This document shows, one piece after another, positions 46,874 through 55,993 of a stretch of DNA of 64,000 nucleotides. The notes under the pieces are model-generated. The model was not told where the DNA came from. It searched no databases and worked only from the letters and a program-made list of their open reading frames with translations. The stretch is from positions 1-64,000 of the forward strand of contig JAYKXP010000080.1 of the NCBI GenBank assembly GCA_037176845.1. Reading direction: 5' to 3'. A program made the position numbers and the translations under genes. The first letter of the stretch is position 1. Every line of letters begins with the position of its first letter. The stretch comes from Paramarasmius palmivorus. Its lineage: Eukaryota > Basidiomycota > Agaricomycetes > Agaricales > Marasmiaceae.

Positions 46874-49288
46874 ATGCTTTCAACCCTTCACCATTACCCA
46901 CACCACGAATACATGTTCCGCAGAAACTCGAGTCAAGTCAGTGCTCGTGACAAGTATCTATCTGCTCTCGCTGAGATGAAAGCAGCGGAAGCTGAGTTCA
47001 TCGCTTCGGAGCAGCGCCGCAAGGAGGAAGAGTTACTCGCAGAAGAGTTAGCGCTGAGAAGGAGGCTGGAGGAGATTCAATTACACAAGAAGTCTCGCGT
47101 GCGCTACGACTCTGCTCTGGACGACGATAGCTATGACTTGTCTTCGTATCGTCATCGTTCCTACGGCCGTCATACAGATACACCGAAGACCGAAGACCGC
47201 CTCACTCGACTTCGACGGGAGTTGGAGGAAGAAGAACTGCGAGTCGCTAGGCAGAAGAAGCAAGAGCGCGAGATGGAAGCTGTGTTAAGGAGGGAGAAGA
47301 GGGAGGCAGAGAAGATTGCTTTGAGAAGGAAGGAAGAGGAAAATCGTCTTGCTCTGATCAGACGCCAGCGAGAGCAAGAAGAGAAGAGACTACTGGAACT
47401 TCGTCGTGCAGCTGCCGTCAATGCTTCTGCTACATGCAAGGTATGCATCAATTCTGCTCGTTCATCACCAAATGTTCACGACAAATGCCTTCAGAAAACT
47501 TCTCAGAGCTGTCTTCGGCCATCGACCCAGCCTTCCAGAGTCTCTATTGATTGGGAAGCCTCCCTTGGTCAGGCTGTGAAATCGAAGGATGCAGATTTCA
47601 CATCCAAATTTGTCAGTCCCGAACAGCCATCAACGAACACTCCATTGGAGAGTACCACCTTCGAGGACTTCCTCAGGCTTGTTTCAGGGGCTATCGGACC
47701 TCAATCCAAGAAGGATGGGCGGACTCCTGCTACTACCGTCAACAAGGCACCCAACACTTCTACTAAAACCGACACAAACGCCGTACATATTATCCCAGAG
47801 GACTTCGTTAAAGTTTTTGCCGGTTTCAATTCTGAAGCGATCAAATCAAAGGAGAGTAAAGTTTCGTCTGCCCAGAATAACCCCAAGACGGGGGGTGCTG
47901 GTACCATCACCTCAGGAGCTCCTGGCGCTTTAGGCAAAGACAAGACGGTATGTTCTTTCATCTCAAATCCGTTAGGCCCTATTCTCAATTCTACCATTAT
48001 TCAGGTTACACCAACACCGAAACGACCCGAATCTTTTGCAACTAGCTTGAAGGACCAACTAATCGCAAGGTTGAACAAGGATGGCGAAGGCGAAATCAAA
48101 GAAGCTATCCATTCCATCCTAGCTTCCCTTTCCCATGCTTCCGTTGAACAAACCACGGCTGACGCAAAACCCGATTCGACGGAAACTCTCCCCTTTCCTG
48201 TAGCCAGGCGTACTGATTTGGAGAAGCAGGACTCAGAGGAGTCTGTAGCTGAGGACACATCGAACCAGATCGCCAAGTCCATGGACGCTGTGCGTGGCAT
48301 CGAGACTGAATTCGTTTCCCTTCAACAAGCATTCACGTTCCCTTCCAAACTCGATTTTTCGCCACCATCTTCACGTCCTTCGACACCCACCTCAGACGCT
48401 CTTGCGTCGAGGTTGGCCTACACGCCTCGCAACCACCCAGTTCGGTACTATGAGCAAAGCCTGTCCGGCTTGTTGGCGCAACTCGATTGCGTCGAAAGCT
48501 TTGGGAGTATAGAAGTGAGGATGAAGAGGAAAGAAGTCGTAGAGAAAGTCGAGGGTGCACTCGAAGAGTTGGAGAAAGAAGTTGAAGGTAGATGGAGAAG
48601 CCAGAACGTAATGGGTGGCGCCGAGGTCAGGGATGCTGAGACTCAGGCTTCTAATCCTCAGGAGTCTGCTGTCTTTGAACCTTCGTCAGACGAAACGAAA
48701 GTTGAGCACCTGGAAACCGAACCCGGCAATGCAACGGCGGAGGATGGTGTCGAAGCCGAGCTCGTCCCAGAAGCATCGTCTCCGGTTGACGACGTCCCAC
48801 AGGCTGATGTTGGTTTATCTGAACTTCGAGAGCAGTCATTCGAAGCCGATGTTCCTACTTCCTCTTCAGAATCGGACGGCGTTGACAAATCCACAAACCA
48901 CGACGATCTTCTCGAGGAGTCAGGCAATGCCCCCTCAGCGACACCTGAAAAACAGAATGTCGATGCCGACTCGGTCGAAACGAGCGAAGACTTCTCACCA
49001 GTCACTGTCTCTGAAGATTTGGCCGTTGACACACCATCTTCGACAACGCCGCCTAACTTTTCTGTTACATCGCCACCCTCGTTATCGGCCTCATATCCAC
49101 CCACAGCACCTTCAGGCGAAGGTGTTCTTTCCGTTGACGGTGATGTGGAATCAGCCTCTTCCGGAGACGAAAATGTCGAAGAATCCGACGGCTTTTTGTT
49201 ATCAGAACACGTGGAGGATGTGAACTCGCGACTACCCGATATAAAGGAGGAGGATGTGGATAGTGATTGGTCCGAGGTTGAAGCTTGA
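46874..49288 (+). CDS. BAG-domain protein 2 (Hsp70 nucleotide-exchange cofactor-like)
   Basis: Paralogue of the gene at 26990. The true start is probably ATG 46874 (MLSTLHHYPHHEYMF), at the same sequence context ACAATG as in gene 1; the frame remains open upstream to a TTG. Charged coiled coils fill about residues 25-180. The middle carries TFEDFLRLVSGAIG and IPEDFVKVFAGFN, related to the paired motifs of gene 1. The BAG domain reads FTFPSKLDFSPPSSRPS, LAYTPRNHPVRYYE, LSGLLAQLDCVESFG, KEVVEKVEGALEELEKE. The acidic tail ends EEDVDSDWSEVEA. Introns at 47441-47494 (54 nt) and 47948-48004 (57 nt) are in frame and free of stops; removing them gives 767 aa. The second intron of gene 1 is missing here. 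Confidence 0.85.
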   Translation: MLSTLHHYPHHEYMFRRNSSQVSARDKYLSALAEMKAAEAEFIASEQRRKEEELLAEELALRRRLEEIQLHKKSRVRYDSALDDDSYDLSSYRHRSYGRHTDTPKTEDRLTRLRRELEEEELRVARQKKQEREMEAVLRREKREAEKIALRRKEEENRLALIRRQREQEEKRLLELRRAAAVNASATCKVCINSARSSPNVHDKCLQKTSQSCLRPSTQPSRVSIDWEASLGQAVKSKDADFTSKFVSPEQPSTNTPLESTTFEDFLRLVSGAIGPQSKKDGRTPATTVNKAPNTSTKTDTNAVHIIPEDFVKVFAGFNSEAIKSKESKVSSAQNNPKTGGAGTITSGAPGALGKDKTVCSFISNPLGPILNSTIIQVTPTPKRPESFATSLKDQLIARLNKDGEGEIKEAIHSILASLSHASVEQTTADAKPDSTETLPFPVARRTDLEKQDSEESVAEDTSNQIAKSMDAVRGIETEFVSLQQAFTFPSKLDFSPPSSRPSTPTSDALASRLAYTPRNHPVRYYEQSLSGLLAQLDCVESFGSIEVRMKRKEVVEKVEGALEELEKEVEGRWRSQNVMGGAEVRDAETQASNPQESAVFEPSSDETKVEHLETEPGNATAEDGVEAELVPEASSPVDDVPQADVGLSELREQSFEADVPTSSSESDGVDKSTNHDDLLEESGNAPSATPEKQNVDADSVETSEDFSPVTVSEDLAVDTPSSTTPPNFSVTSPPSLSASYPPTAPSGEGVLSVDGDVESASSGDENVEESDGFLLSEHVEDVNSRLPDIKEEDVDSDWSEVEA

Positions 49289-49581
49289 TACTATTATTAT
49301 TACTTGGAGTCTTTATGTATGAATTGTCGAGAATTTTTGTATCTTGTGTAGATTCTGTAGATAACAATGTCGAACTTCATTCCCCCAATGCAAGAAAGCT
49401 CGGAAGTGGAAACATAGGACTGAGTGAACTGGGAAATAAATGTAGAATTCCAATCATAGAGACTTGTATGTACCGTCTGTACACTCGTATTAGTTGGCAC
49501 TAGGCATTAGCTATGTAATATATTCCGATAATTATTAGGATCAGCGCGCTCGCATGTGTTTTGCAGCGGTATATTTCTCCT

Positions 49582-51428
49582 TCACTTTGGCTCCCATCCT
49601 GAACTAGCGTCGTCAACAGAGGAGGCCTTTCCTTCCCTGTCATTTGCTTCAATCCAATTATTTTCTACGTCAATCCTGCGATCGGATGCAACGCGGTCCT
49701 GAAGCTCGTGCGATTCGACATGAACGAATACTTCTGGACGTTGAGGGCCAAGACGGACTATGTTGTTCTGTAAATGAGGTGTACTTGATTAACAGCTCGC
49801 CACATGTAAACCACGAGGACTAACCGTTTTCGTTCTAGTACCCCCAATGGTAGTGACAGCCAATCCTCCTGAAGAAGGTGCATTCGGCTGTGAACGGCTT
49901 CGAGGCTGGCTCGAATCAAAGGCCCAGCCAGAACGCGAGTTGAGGCTACTCATCAGAGTATTCGTATAGAGCTTAGCCAGCGGGAAGTTGAAAATCAAAT
50001 GCCTAGGTATTCATAAGCACTCCTCAAGATGCAAAGTAGTGTGATACGCACAATCCGGTGGGCTGATAAAATGTGTGAGGTTAATGTAAGTATTCGCGCA
50101 TGGGAATTAACAGACAGGTGCGTACATCGATCACGAACAGGATGAGGTCAATTAGTGCACAGGCTGAAGTGAGGACACCAGTCTGAATAGTCACTAGAAA
50201 CTAGCATTGAGAAAAGTCTGCGGCGTCAAGTAATTCGGAAGACTTACTTCGAATAATACGGTCAATAAGTTCGTCGGAGGTCTTGAACCCTGATTTGTGC
50301 TGCCTCTAAAGGGATCACTCTTCAGCCCTGTGACGAGCACAATACAACAAGTCAACTTTACCCTAAGGATGAGGTCTTAGTCGCATGTCATGTGTGGCGA
50401 GACGAATCGCGACTTACAGATACGAGACAAGAATGGTGGTTATGGCTGCGTCAGCAATGCATTCGCCTGCCAACCAAACAAGCACCGCAGCCTAAAGGTG
50501 TTTAGTACACCTTCCATCTAAGAAAAAAATAGTTACAGCACCTTGAATTCTTGAAATTCCACGAATTTTGGGTGGGCCAATACGCCAACTGTTGAGCCGA
50601 TTGCGCCACCTAAAGATACCGTCAGTATATAGGTCCATGACTTCGTTGCAGAATGCGCACCCAGCCCTGCCAGACTGCACACAATTACCACCAACATAAG
50701 CCACCAACTTGACGTCAACACCTTGACACGCCATGCGAAGAAGAGCTGAACGAGGGTTGCAACAATTCCCTGTATAAAATTCTGAGCGAGAGAGCCTACA
50801 GTAAACGTAAGACAATACTCACTGTGAGAACAGGGTCTACGAAACTTCATCAGCCATCGTTTGGACCAAAGACGTAGTTTTTCCGCTCACCGGTAGCAAA
50901 AACTGCACAATAGAGGTAACGTGAGATTGAAGGTACTGCATTCATTAGTGAGAACTAACCCCAATTTGCAGCCTCTAAATAGTGAATGTCGGCTGATGTA
51001 CTAGAGTGAGCAACGGAATGGGGACGGCAAAAGACTATAGCTTACCGAAGTTCAAAATCAATGAACTGTACAGGTACACCGCAATGAAGACCGTGTTCAG
51101 GATATTTAGAAAGTACAAAGTCGCGACCTAAAAAGCAGTGAGCGCCGTCAATAAATCACCTGAAGCTAGACTCACAAATAGCTTCATCCAGAGTTTGTCA
51201 CTAATAGAGGGAGACGCGTTAGTAGATAGTATAACAAGGGACTCAGCAGCTCACCTCTTGTAGGTGGTCATGTACATGTAAATCTGAGCTGTAACAATAC
51301 CGAAAAGAAACAGATTGAAAAGGAACCCGATGTACATAGGTCCATGACTTCGGAGAAGAAACTCGGATGAGTACTGGACGGTATGGGAGGATGAACACTC
51401 ACGCGACTTCAGCTACTTCTCTAGACAT
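49582..51428 (-). CDS. DUF6534-type seven-helix membrane protein, distant copy 3
   Basis: A multi-pass membrane protein of the DUF6534 family. The start is MSREVAEVA at 51428, followed across an intron by GPMYIGFLFNLFLFGIVTAQ and IYMYMTTYKR. Later segments are LFVATLYFLNILNTVFIAVY, TLVQLFFAWRVKVLTSSWW, AAVLVWLAGECIADAAITTI, and the family block SDELIDRIIRLTVQTGVLTS, ALIDLILFVIDPTGLHLIFN, FPLAKLYTNTLMSSLNSRSG. The hydrophilic tail continues after an intron near 49805 into NNIVRLGPQRPEVFVHV and ends GWEPK at 49582. About nine introns. It is clearly different from the two close copies at 5.4 and 34.8 kb. It is convergent with BAG gene 2. Function unknown. Confidence 0.85.
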
Positions 51429-52624
51429 GGTGTGCGTATGGCAACTCAGAGTCGCACTAGCATTTCGAGGCGCATTTTAAACGAAATCCACCAACGCTTG
51501 ACGGTGCAAGATTGTGCCATAGACAGGGGTTGGTTGGCACTTTGCGATCAGGTGGTGATCATAATCGTGCCACGCTTGGTGTCAGGTCCATGAAAATGAG
51601 GGGTAAATTATAGACATGGTTTCTCTGGGGTATAGAATTTGTGAGTGCAGGACACAGAGTCGAAGCGCTCTTCAAAATACTTACAGACAACTTTGGAGTA
51701 GGAGGAGGTGAGCAGGACTATATCCAGGATGAATAATGATCCTGTTATCAGGGGGTTTTGAAGTAGGTGAAGCACCCGCGGAGATGTGGCAAAGCCCAGA
51801 AATGATGAGCATATCCTGCAGATTGATGTTGGTTCCGATTTTAGCATGAAAAAGTCCCCAAACGGCAAGAGTGCGAATGTACTTGATCCAGACTCGGTAA
51901 AATGCGTCTCTATGAGATCCGAAGGAGCTCCGATGGTCAGTCCGTGAAAAGCAGGCTGTAGTCATCTCAGCTAAGAGTTATTTCCCTTTGCAGGCAACCC
52001 CAGTGGTAAGCAAGCATACAGGTTCATGGGCAGGTGTTCAAGGTACTAATCTGGAGGCTGGTATTAATCACTACCCGAAAACCAAAGAAGATTGCATATT
52101 TACCTGGGCACTGCCTAGCGTCCGTACGCGTCGCTGTTACTCCTAAACCTCTAAAGCGGCAGTCCTGGCAATCTTCTCCATTCTTGGTTCAATCGTCAGG
52201 GGGTCTCATAGAGCACTCCACAACGCCAAGTTCCACCAACTACCCTGCAAAGGTACTCCTCACTCGCTTATTCGGATAACGACTGAATCTTCCAGGAATA
52301 AAACATGGTGATTTTTGTGTGGGGTCTGGACCAGTAGCCACACTCCTAATCGCGTCCCATCGGAGCCGTCAAGGCGTTATTGAGTAATGACCCGACCAAG
52401 CTCGCCAGGAAAATTGACGACACTCAATTGATCCTGACAGAAAACACAAGTCCTGTTAGTCGAGAAAGGAAGAGAGAAAGGAAAGGTCGGGGTTATGCGG
52501 TGCCTCACAACGCTTGACCGTCTGACAAAGAATAGAGGGTATGGCTAACCTATAACCGACGTTGATGTGTTCCAGGCCGTTTGAGAGGAAGAAAATTGTG
52601 GACTGTCGGAGATGATGAACATTA
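51429..52624. other. Gap between DUF6534 copy 3 and PEX10
   Basis: Minus-strand frames at 51608-51965 and a plus-strand frame at 52034-52279 are open but carry no motif and no splice context. Nothing recognised. Confidence 0.4.
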
Positions 52625-53837
52625 TTATAGATTATAGATAGGTAACAGCCTCGTCAGATTGAGTGACTGTCTACATAACGGGCATTCTGCCTGGCAGTAC
52701 TATGAGTTATAGGGCCAAAGAAAACTGCTTTACGAAGCTCACCTTCTCTCTTCCCCAGCCTACGATGCAACTCCAACAAAACAGATGCCCACATTCGGTG
52801 GAACAGGTATCCGTCCGTTCCTCCAGGCATAGAGTGCAACTTCTAGATGCACGAATAGCCGTCGGTATCGATGGGATATCAAGGATTGTCCTCTCGTCCT
52901 CTTCCGCGGGTTTTGCTGGCTCACTTTCGGGGTCGATGTCAAGTAATTGGGTAACCGCGCGTTCATCCAGAAAGGTTTCCCGGTGTCCCTCGTCTTTTTC
53001 TCTCTCTTTCCCTTTCAGTGTTGCTTCTCGTTCAGGGCGAAGAACTCTGATCAGCCGGTACAATAATCTGACCGCGATGAGGATACCCAGAAGGGAATAG
53101 GATGGTGGTCGTACATGTGGATTTTCGGGCTTTGAAGATATCTAAGGGTGACAGTCGTTAGACAGGTCCAACGACAGTTGGGGTCTAAACACCTACATAG
53201 CGTACGCCAAGAGCGCGTTTGGCGATATCATAGTACAATCCTCGGATATAGAACACCGCAAGATTGATTTCGGTCAAGACTTGCAGCGCCTCGGGGAGTT
53301 TCTTGAGGAGACTAGCTAATCTTGGGGAGTACTCTTCGATGTAGGAAATGTTGACGAATCTTGAAAGAACGTATGAGGGCAGTGTCGGGAGAAGAGTCAG
53401 TGCTGCTCGTGTCGTTTGAGAAGGTGGTGTGGTACTGGTCTGCTGCCATATGTCCGTGTATTCTTCACCGAGAGTTTGCGTAGCTGTAAAATCTTTAGCT
53501 AAGTCCCTTGCAGATTGCAAACAGATGTACCTCTCCCGGTCGTGAAACCGTAGTATATCAATTTCACAAATAGTTCGACCTCTTTGTCCCATCTCGATAA
53601 CCAACGAGTACCTGTCTCAATTTCAGATCCATAAGTCTTCAAAGATATATTCTGGCCATACCGAACCAATTTCTAAAGACATTTTCGGTCTGTTCTCTCA
53701 ATGACGAAACATGGTACAAATCGCGTTGATGCGCACGAACTAGAACGTCCAGGGTTTAGTACCGTTCCATTTGCATTGTCTAGATACGCACTTATTTGAG
53801 CTTGCTGGGCGGCAGGAAATATAGGAAGACCGGACAT
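52625..53837 (-). CDS. PEX10: Peroxisomal RING E3 ligase Pex10
   Basis: This is a subunit of the peroxisomal RING complex (Pex2/Pex10/Pex12) that ubiquitinates Pex5 for receptor recycling. The start is MSGLPIFPAAQQAQI at 53837; an intron then gives IRAHQRDLYHVSSLREQTEN and NWFG, typical of Pex10 N-termini. The middle contains TQTLGEEYTDIWQ, LPSYVLSRFVNIS and AVFYIRGLYYDIAKRALGVRY. The RING domain reads CTLCLEERTDTCSTECGHLF, CWSC, then after an intron AECPLCRQSLNLTRLLPIYN, so all eight zinc ligands of a C3HC4 RING are present. The stop is at 52625. About five introns. It shares a 95-nt upstream region with MGR2. Confidence 0.93.
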
Positions 53838-53932
53838 GGTCGTTGATGTTCAAGGGAAATCATGCTCACAGTCATGGTACCGGTCCAATTAACTGTCACG
53901 CGCCGAAATATTCTTTCCTCTTCACCACCATC
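53838..53932. promoter_or_regulatory. Bidirectional promoter of PEX10 and MGR2
   Basis: Only 95 nt separate the two ATGs. A CCGGTCCAATTAACTG stretch near 53880 includes a CCAAT core. Both genes serve organelle protein import, peroxisomal and mitochondrial respectively. Co-regulation is inference. Confidence 0.55.
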
Positions 53933-54523
53933 ATGCAGGCCCCAAGACGCGAAGCTCAAGAACCTTCAATATGGAATAAGCGTAAGTATTCTGTCTATTG
54001 GTCTAGAATTCATATTGAAACTCCTGAATGAACAGTCAAGTACGCCATTTTCTTCCCGCATATGTCCGAAGGTCCCTAACACTGTGAACTTCCCAAAGAA
54101 TGGGTGCTCTCATGGGAGGTGGTGTCGGTTTAACAATAGGGTTCATTTTCGGGTCCTGGAGCATTATTAGGTGCGTACCCTTCCTTGACATTGGAATTCT
54201 CATCCAAGAAACTAATTCGCATTCTGTTCGCAAAAGGCATGGTCCAGGTCCTCGCGGCGCTCTATCAACTCTTTCGCAATACATGCTCAGCAGCGCAGCA
54301 ACCTTCGGTTTCTTCCTGTCAATCGGATCCGTATGCACCCCTTCATCTTTCGACAATTCTCGTTCCTAACCGCGTGATACAGGTCATAAGAAGCGACTCT
54401 ACGGTAGGCCCTCAACTGCAAGCAGCCCGCATGCAACTTCTTACTCCCGCGATGGCCATACGGACGAGAGCAGAAGGCAGGGAACTCATGAAGGCTCGCT
54501 GGGCAGAGGAAAAGCGACATTAA
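53933..54523 (+). CDS. MGR2: Mitochondrial TIM23 complex subunit Mgr2 (Romo1 family)
   Basis: This is a small inner-membrane protein that gates lateral release of preproteins at the TIM23 translocase. Spliced exons 53933-53981, 54036-54039, 54099-54170, 54237-54330 and 54383-54523 total 360 nt, or 119 aa. The product begins MQAPRREAQEPSIWNKLKMG. It has two membrane helices, MGALMGGGVGLTIGFIFGSW and LSQYMLSSAATFGFFLSIGS, linked by HGPGPRGAL, all hallmarks of the family. The C-terminal tail LKARWAEEKRH-like part is charged. The second exon is only 4 nt (TCAA) and encodes half of Leu and two bases of Lys in WNKLKMG; without it the frame is lost. GT/AG borders fit at every intron. Confidence 0.93.
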
Positions 54524-54915
54524 GCATGAAAAAGTACCAACCAAATATTGCTGCGTATTTTCCACTATGAATTGATAATACTATCCCGACTTTTATCTAT
54601 CACGCGAACGCCTATGGCGCGTAAGTTCAACTGAGACGTCGAAGTTTACGCGGAAATTTGGGTAGCAAGAGGGAACTCGGTCTAGGCTGAGTGTGAACCT
54701 TCCGTCAGATGTAACAGTGTGCTTCCGCGAGCAGTCCTGGGTTTCATTACTCTGCATTCCTAGGTTGGACTCGAAGGTAGACTTACTTTTGTTCGGTCTT
54801 CTCGAGCATGTTACTTGAGTGTATACCATAGACTATTACTACATCACAGCAAAAAAAGGCGCGCGGACTTGTCCTTTCACCTCCATCTTCATGACTTGAA
54901 TCAATTTTCTGAGAC
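54524..54915. other. Gap between MGR2 and RPC9
   Basis: About 390 nt. No gene; a minus-strand frame at 54593-54829 has no support. It probably holds the MGR2 terminator and the RPC9 promoter. A tRNA was looked for and not found. Confidence 0.45.
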
Positions 54916-55718
54916 ATGGAGGTCCGTTAACCTGCTTCTTTTTTTCACAATAATATTCATAAAAATACTGCATTACAGGTAGTTGACCCCCGTTCAGCTC
55001 TTCTCTCAAACTACGAAGTTCTCGAGCTTCTCCGAGAATTAGAAAATGAGCACATCGCACGCACCAAAGCAGCCCACCGTATCAAAAAAGAGGAAGAAGC
55101 AACTGGAAATGTCTCAAAAGCACCGATGGAACCAGTGACCAGCGAAAACCTCAGAACTATCCAGATCGAAGTGCGTATACGATCTGTGTATATCCTTAGA
55201 CTTGGAATTCTGACTCGACGGGTATCCATAGGCTATTCAATACCTCTCCGCGGATTACCAACCAGCTCATTCTCAAACACCAGAAGGAATCACACGTCTC
55301 GTCAAAGATCTTGGGCAGTACGATCTCACGAAAGCAGAGAAGCTTCAGGTGGTGAATCTTGCACCGACGCAGCCAGTAGAGTTATACGTCGTACGTTCCA
55401 TATTTGCTTCGTTCATCAACCCAACTCTGACTTGTCTCTGCTAAACAGATTGTAGAAGAGCTTGAGGATAGATTAGGTGACGCTATGAACGATGTCCTAG
55501 AAAAGGTCAAATCGTCTCTTTCCGAAAGAACCAAGCCATTCACCACCAATTTCAATGACATACCTACTGAAAATGGTGCTAACATTGGCTGGAATTCGGG
55601 ATACACAGACCATGATGGTGACGCCGAGATGGAGATGGATGCGGTCAATGACCTTGTCTTCGATGATACGGGAGAAGGGGCTGGTATTGAAGGAGATCTC
55701 GAAATGGACGACGATTGA
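54916..55718 (+). CDS. RPC17: RNA polymerase III subunit Rpc9 (C17)
   Basis: This is the stalk subunit that pairs with Rpc8 (C25) and helps initiation by Pol III in the nucleus. The first coding exon is just 6 nt (ATGGAG, 54916-54921); exon 2 begins at 54979 and gives MEVVDPRSALLSNYEVLELL, the family start. Then come RELENEHIARTKAAHRIKKE, an acidic/charged spacer, NLRTIQIEAIQYLSADYQ, the invariant QTPEGITRLVKDLGQYDLT, KAEKLQVVNLAPTQPVELYV and IVEELEDRLGD. Exons 54916-54921, 54979-55170, 55232-55390 and 55449-55718 sum to 627 nt (208 aa). The final 70 residues form an acidic extension (DAEMEMDAV, DLEMDDD) that is longer than in the yeast protein. Confidence 0.92.
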
Positions 55719-55993
55719 GAAGGCCAACAATCCATCTTGTATCATATTGCATACAACAAACAACACTAGGTACTATAGACATTTCCACAGATGATAAATA
55801 TACGCATAAATCTAGTTTGCCGCGATCCAACCAATCCAACCACTGTTCGGGAATGAACGTGTATGGGTATCTAAAACGAAGAAATCTAACCAAGGAAAGT
55901 ACTGGCGAAAAGAAGGGACCAGCCAGGGTGGAGGCTACCAGGACCAAGAAAGTACAGAAATGACAGTGATTGATATACATTCAATACACAAAC

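Noticed and set aside
48615..49223. A 202-codon frame inside BAG gene 2
   Set aside because: It is the shifted-frame shadow of the acidic C-terminal tail; Arg/Leu/Pro richness is expected from that codon composition.
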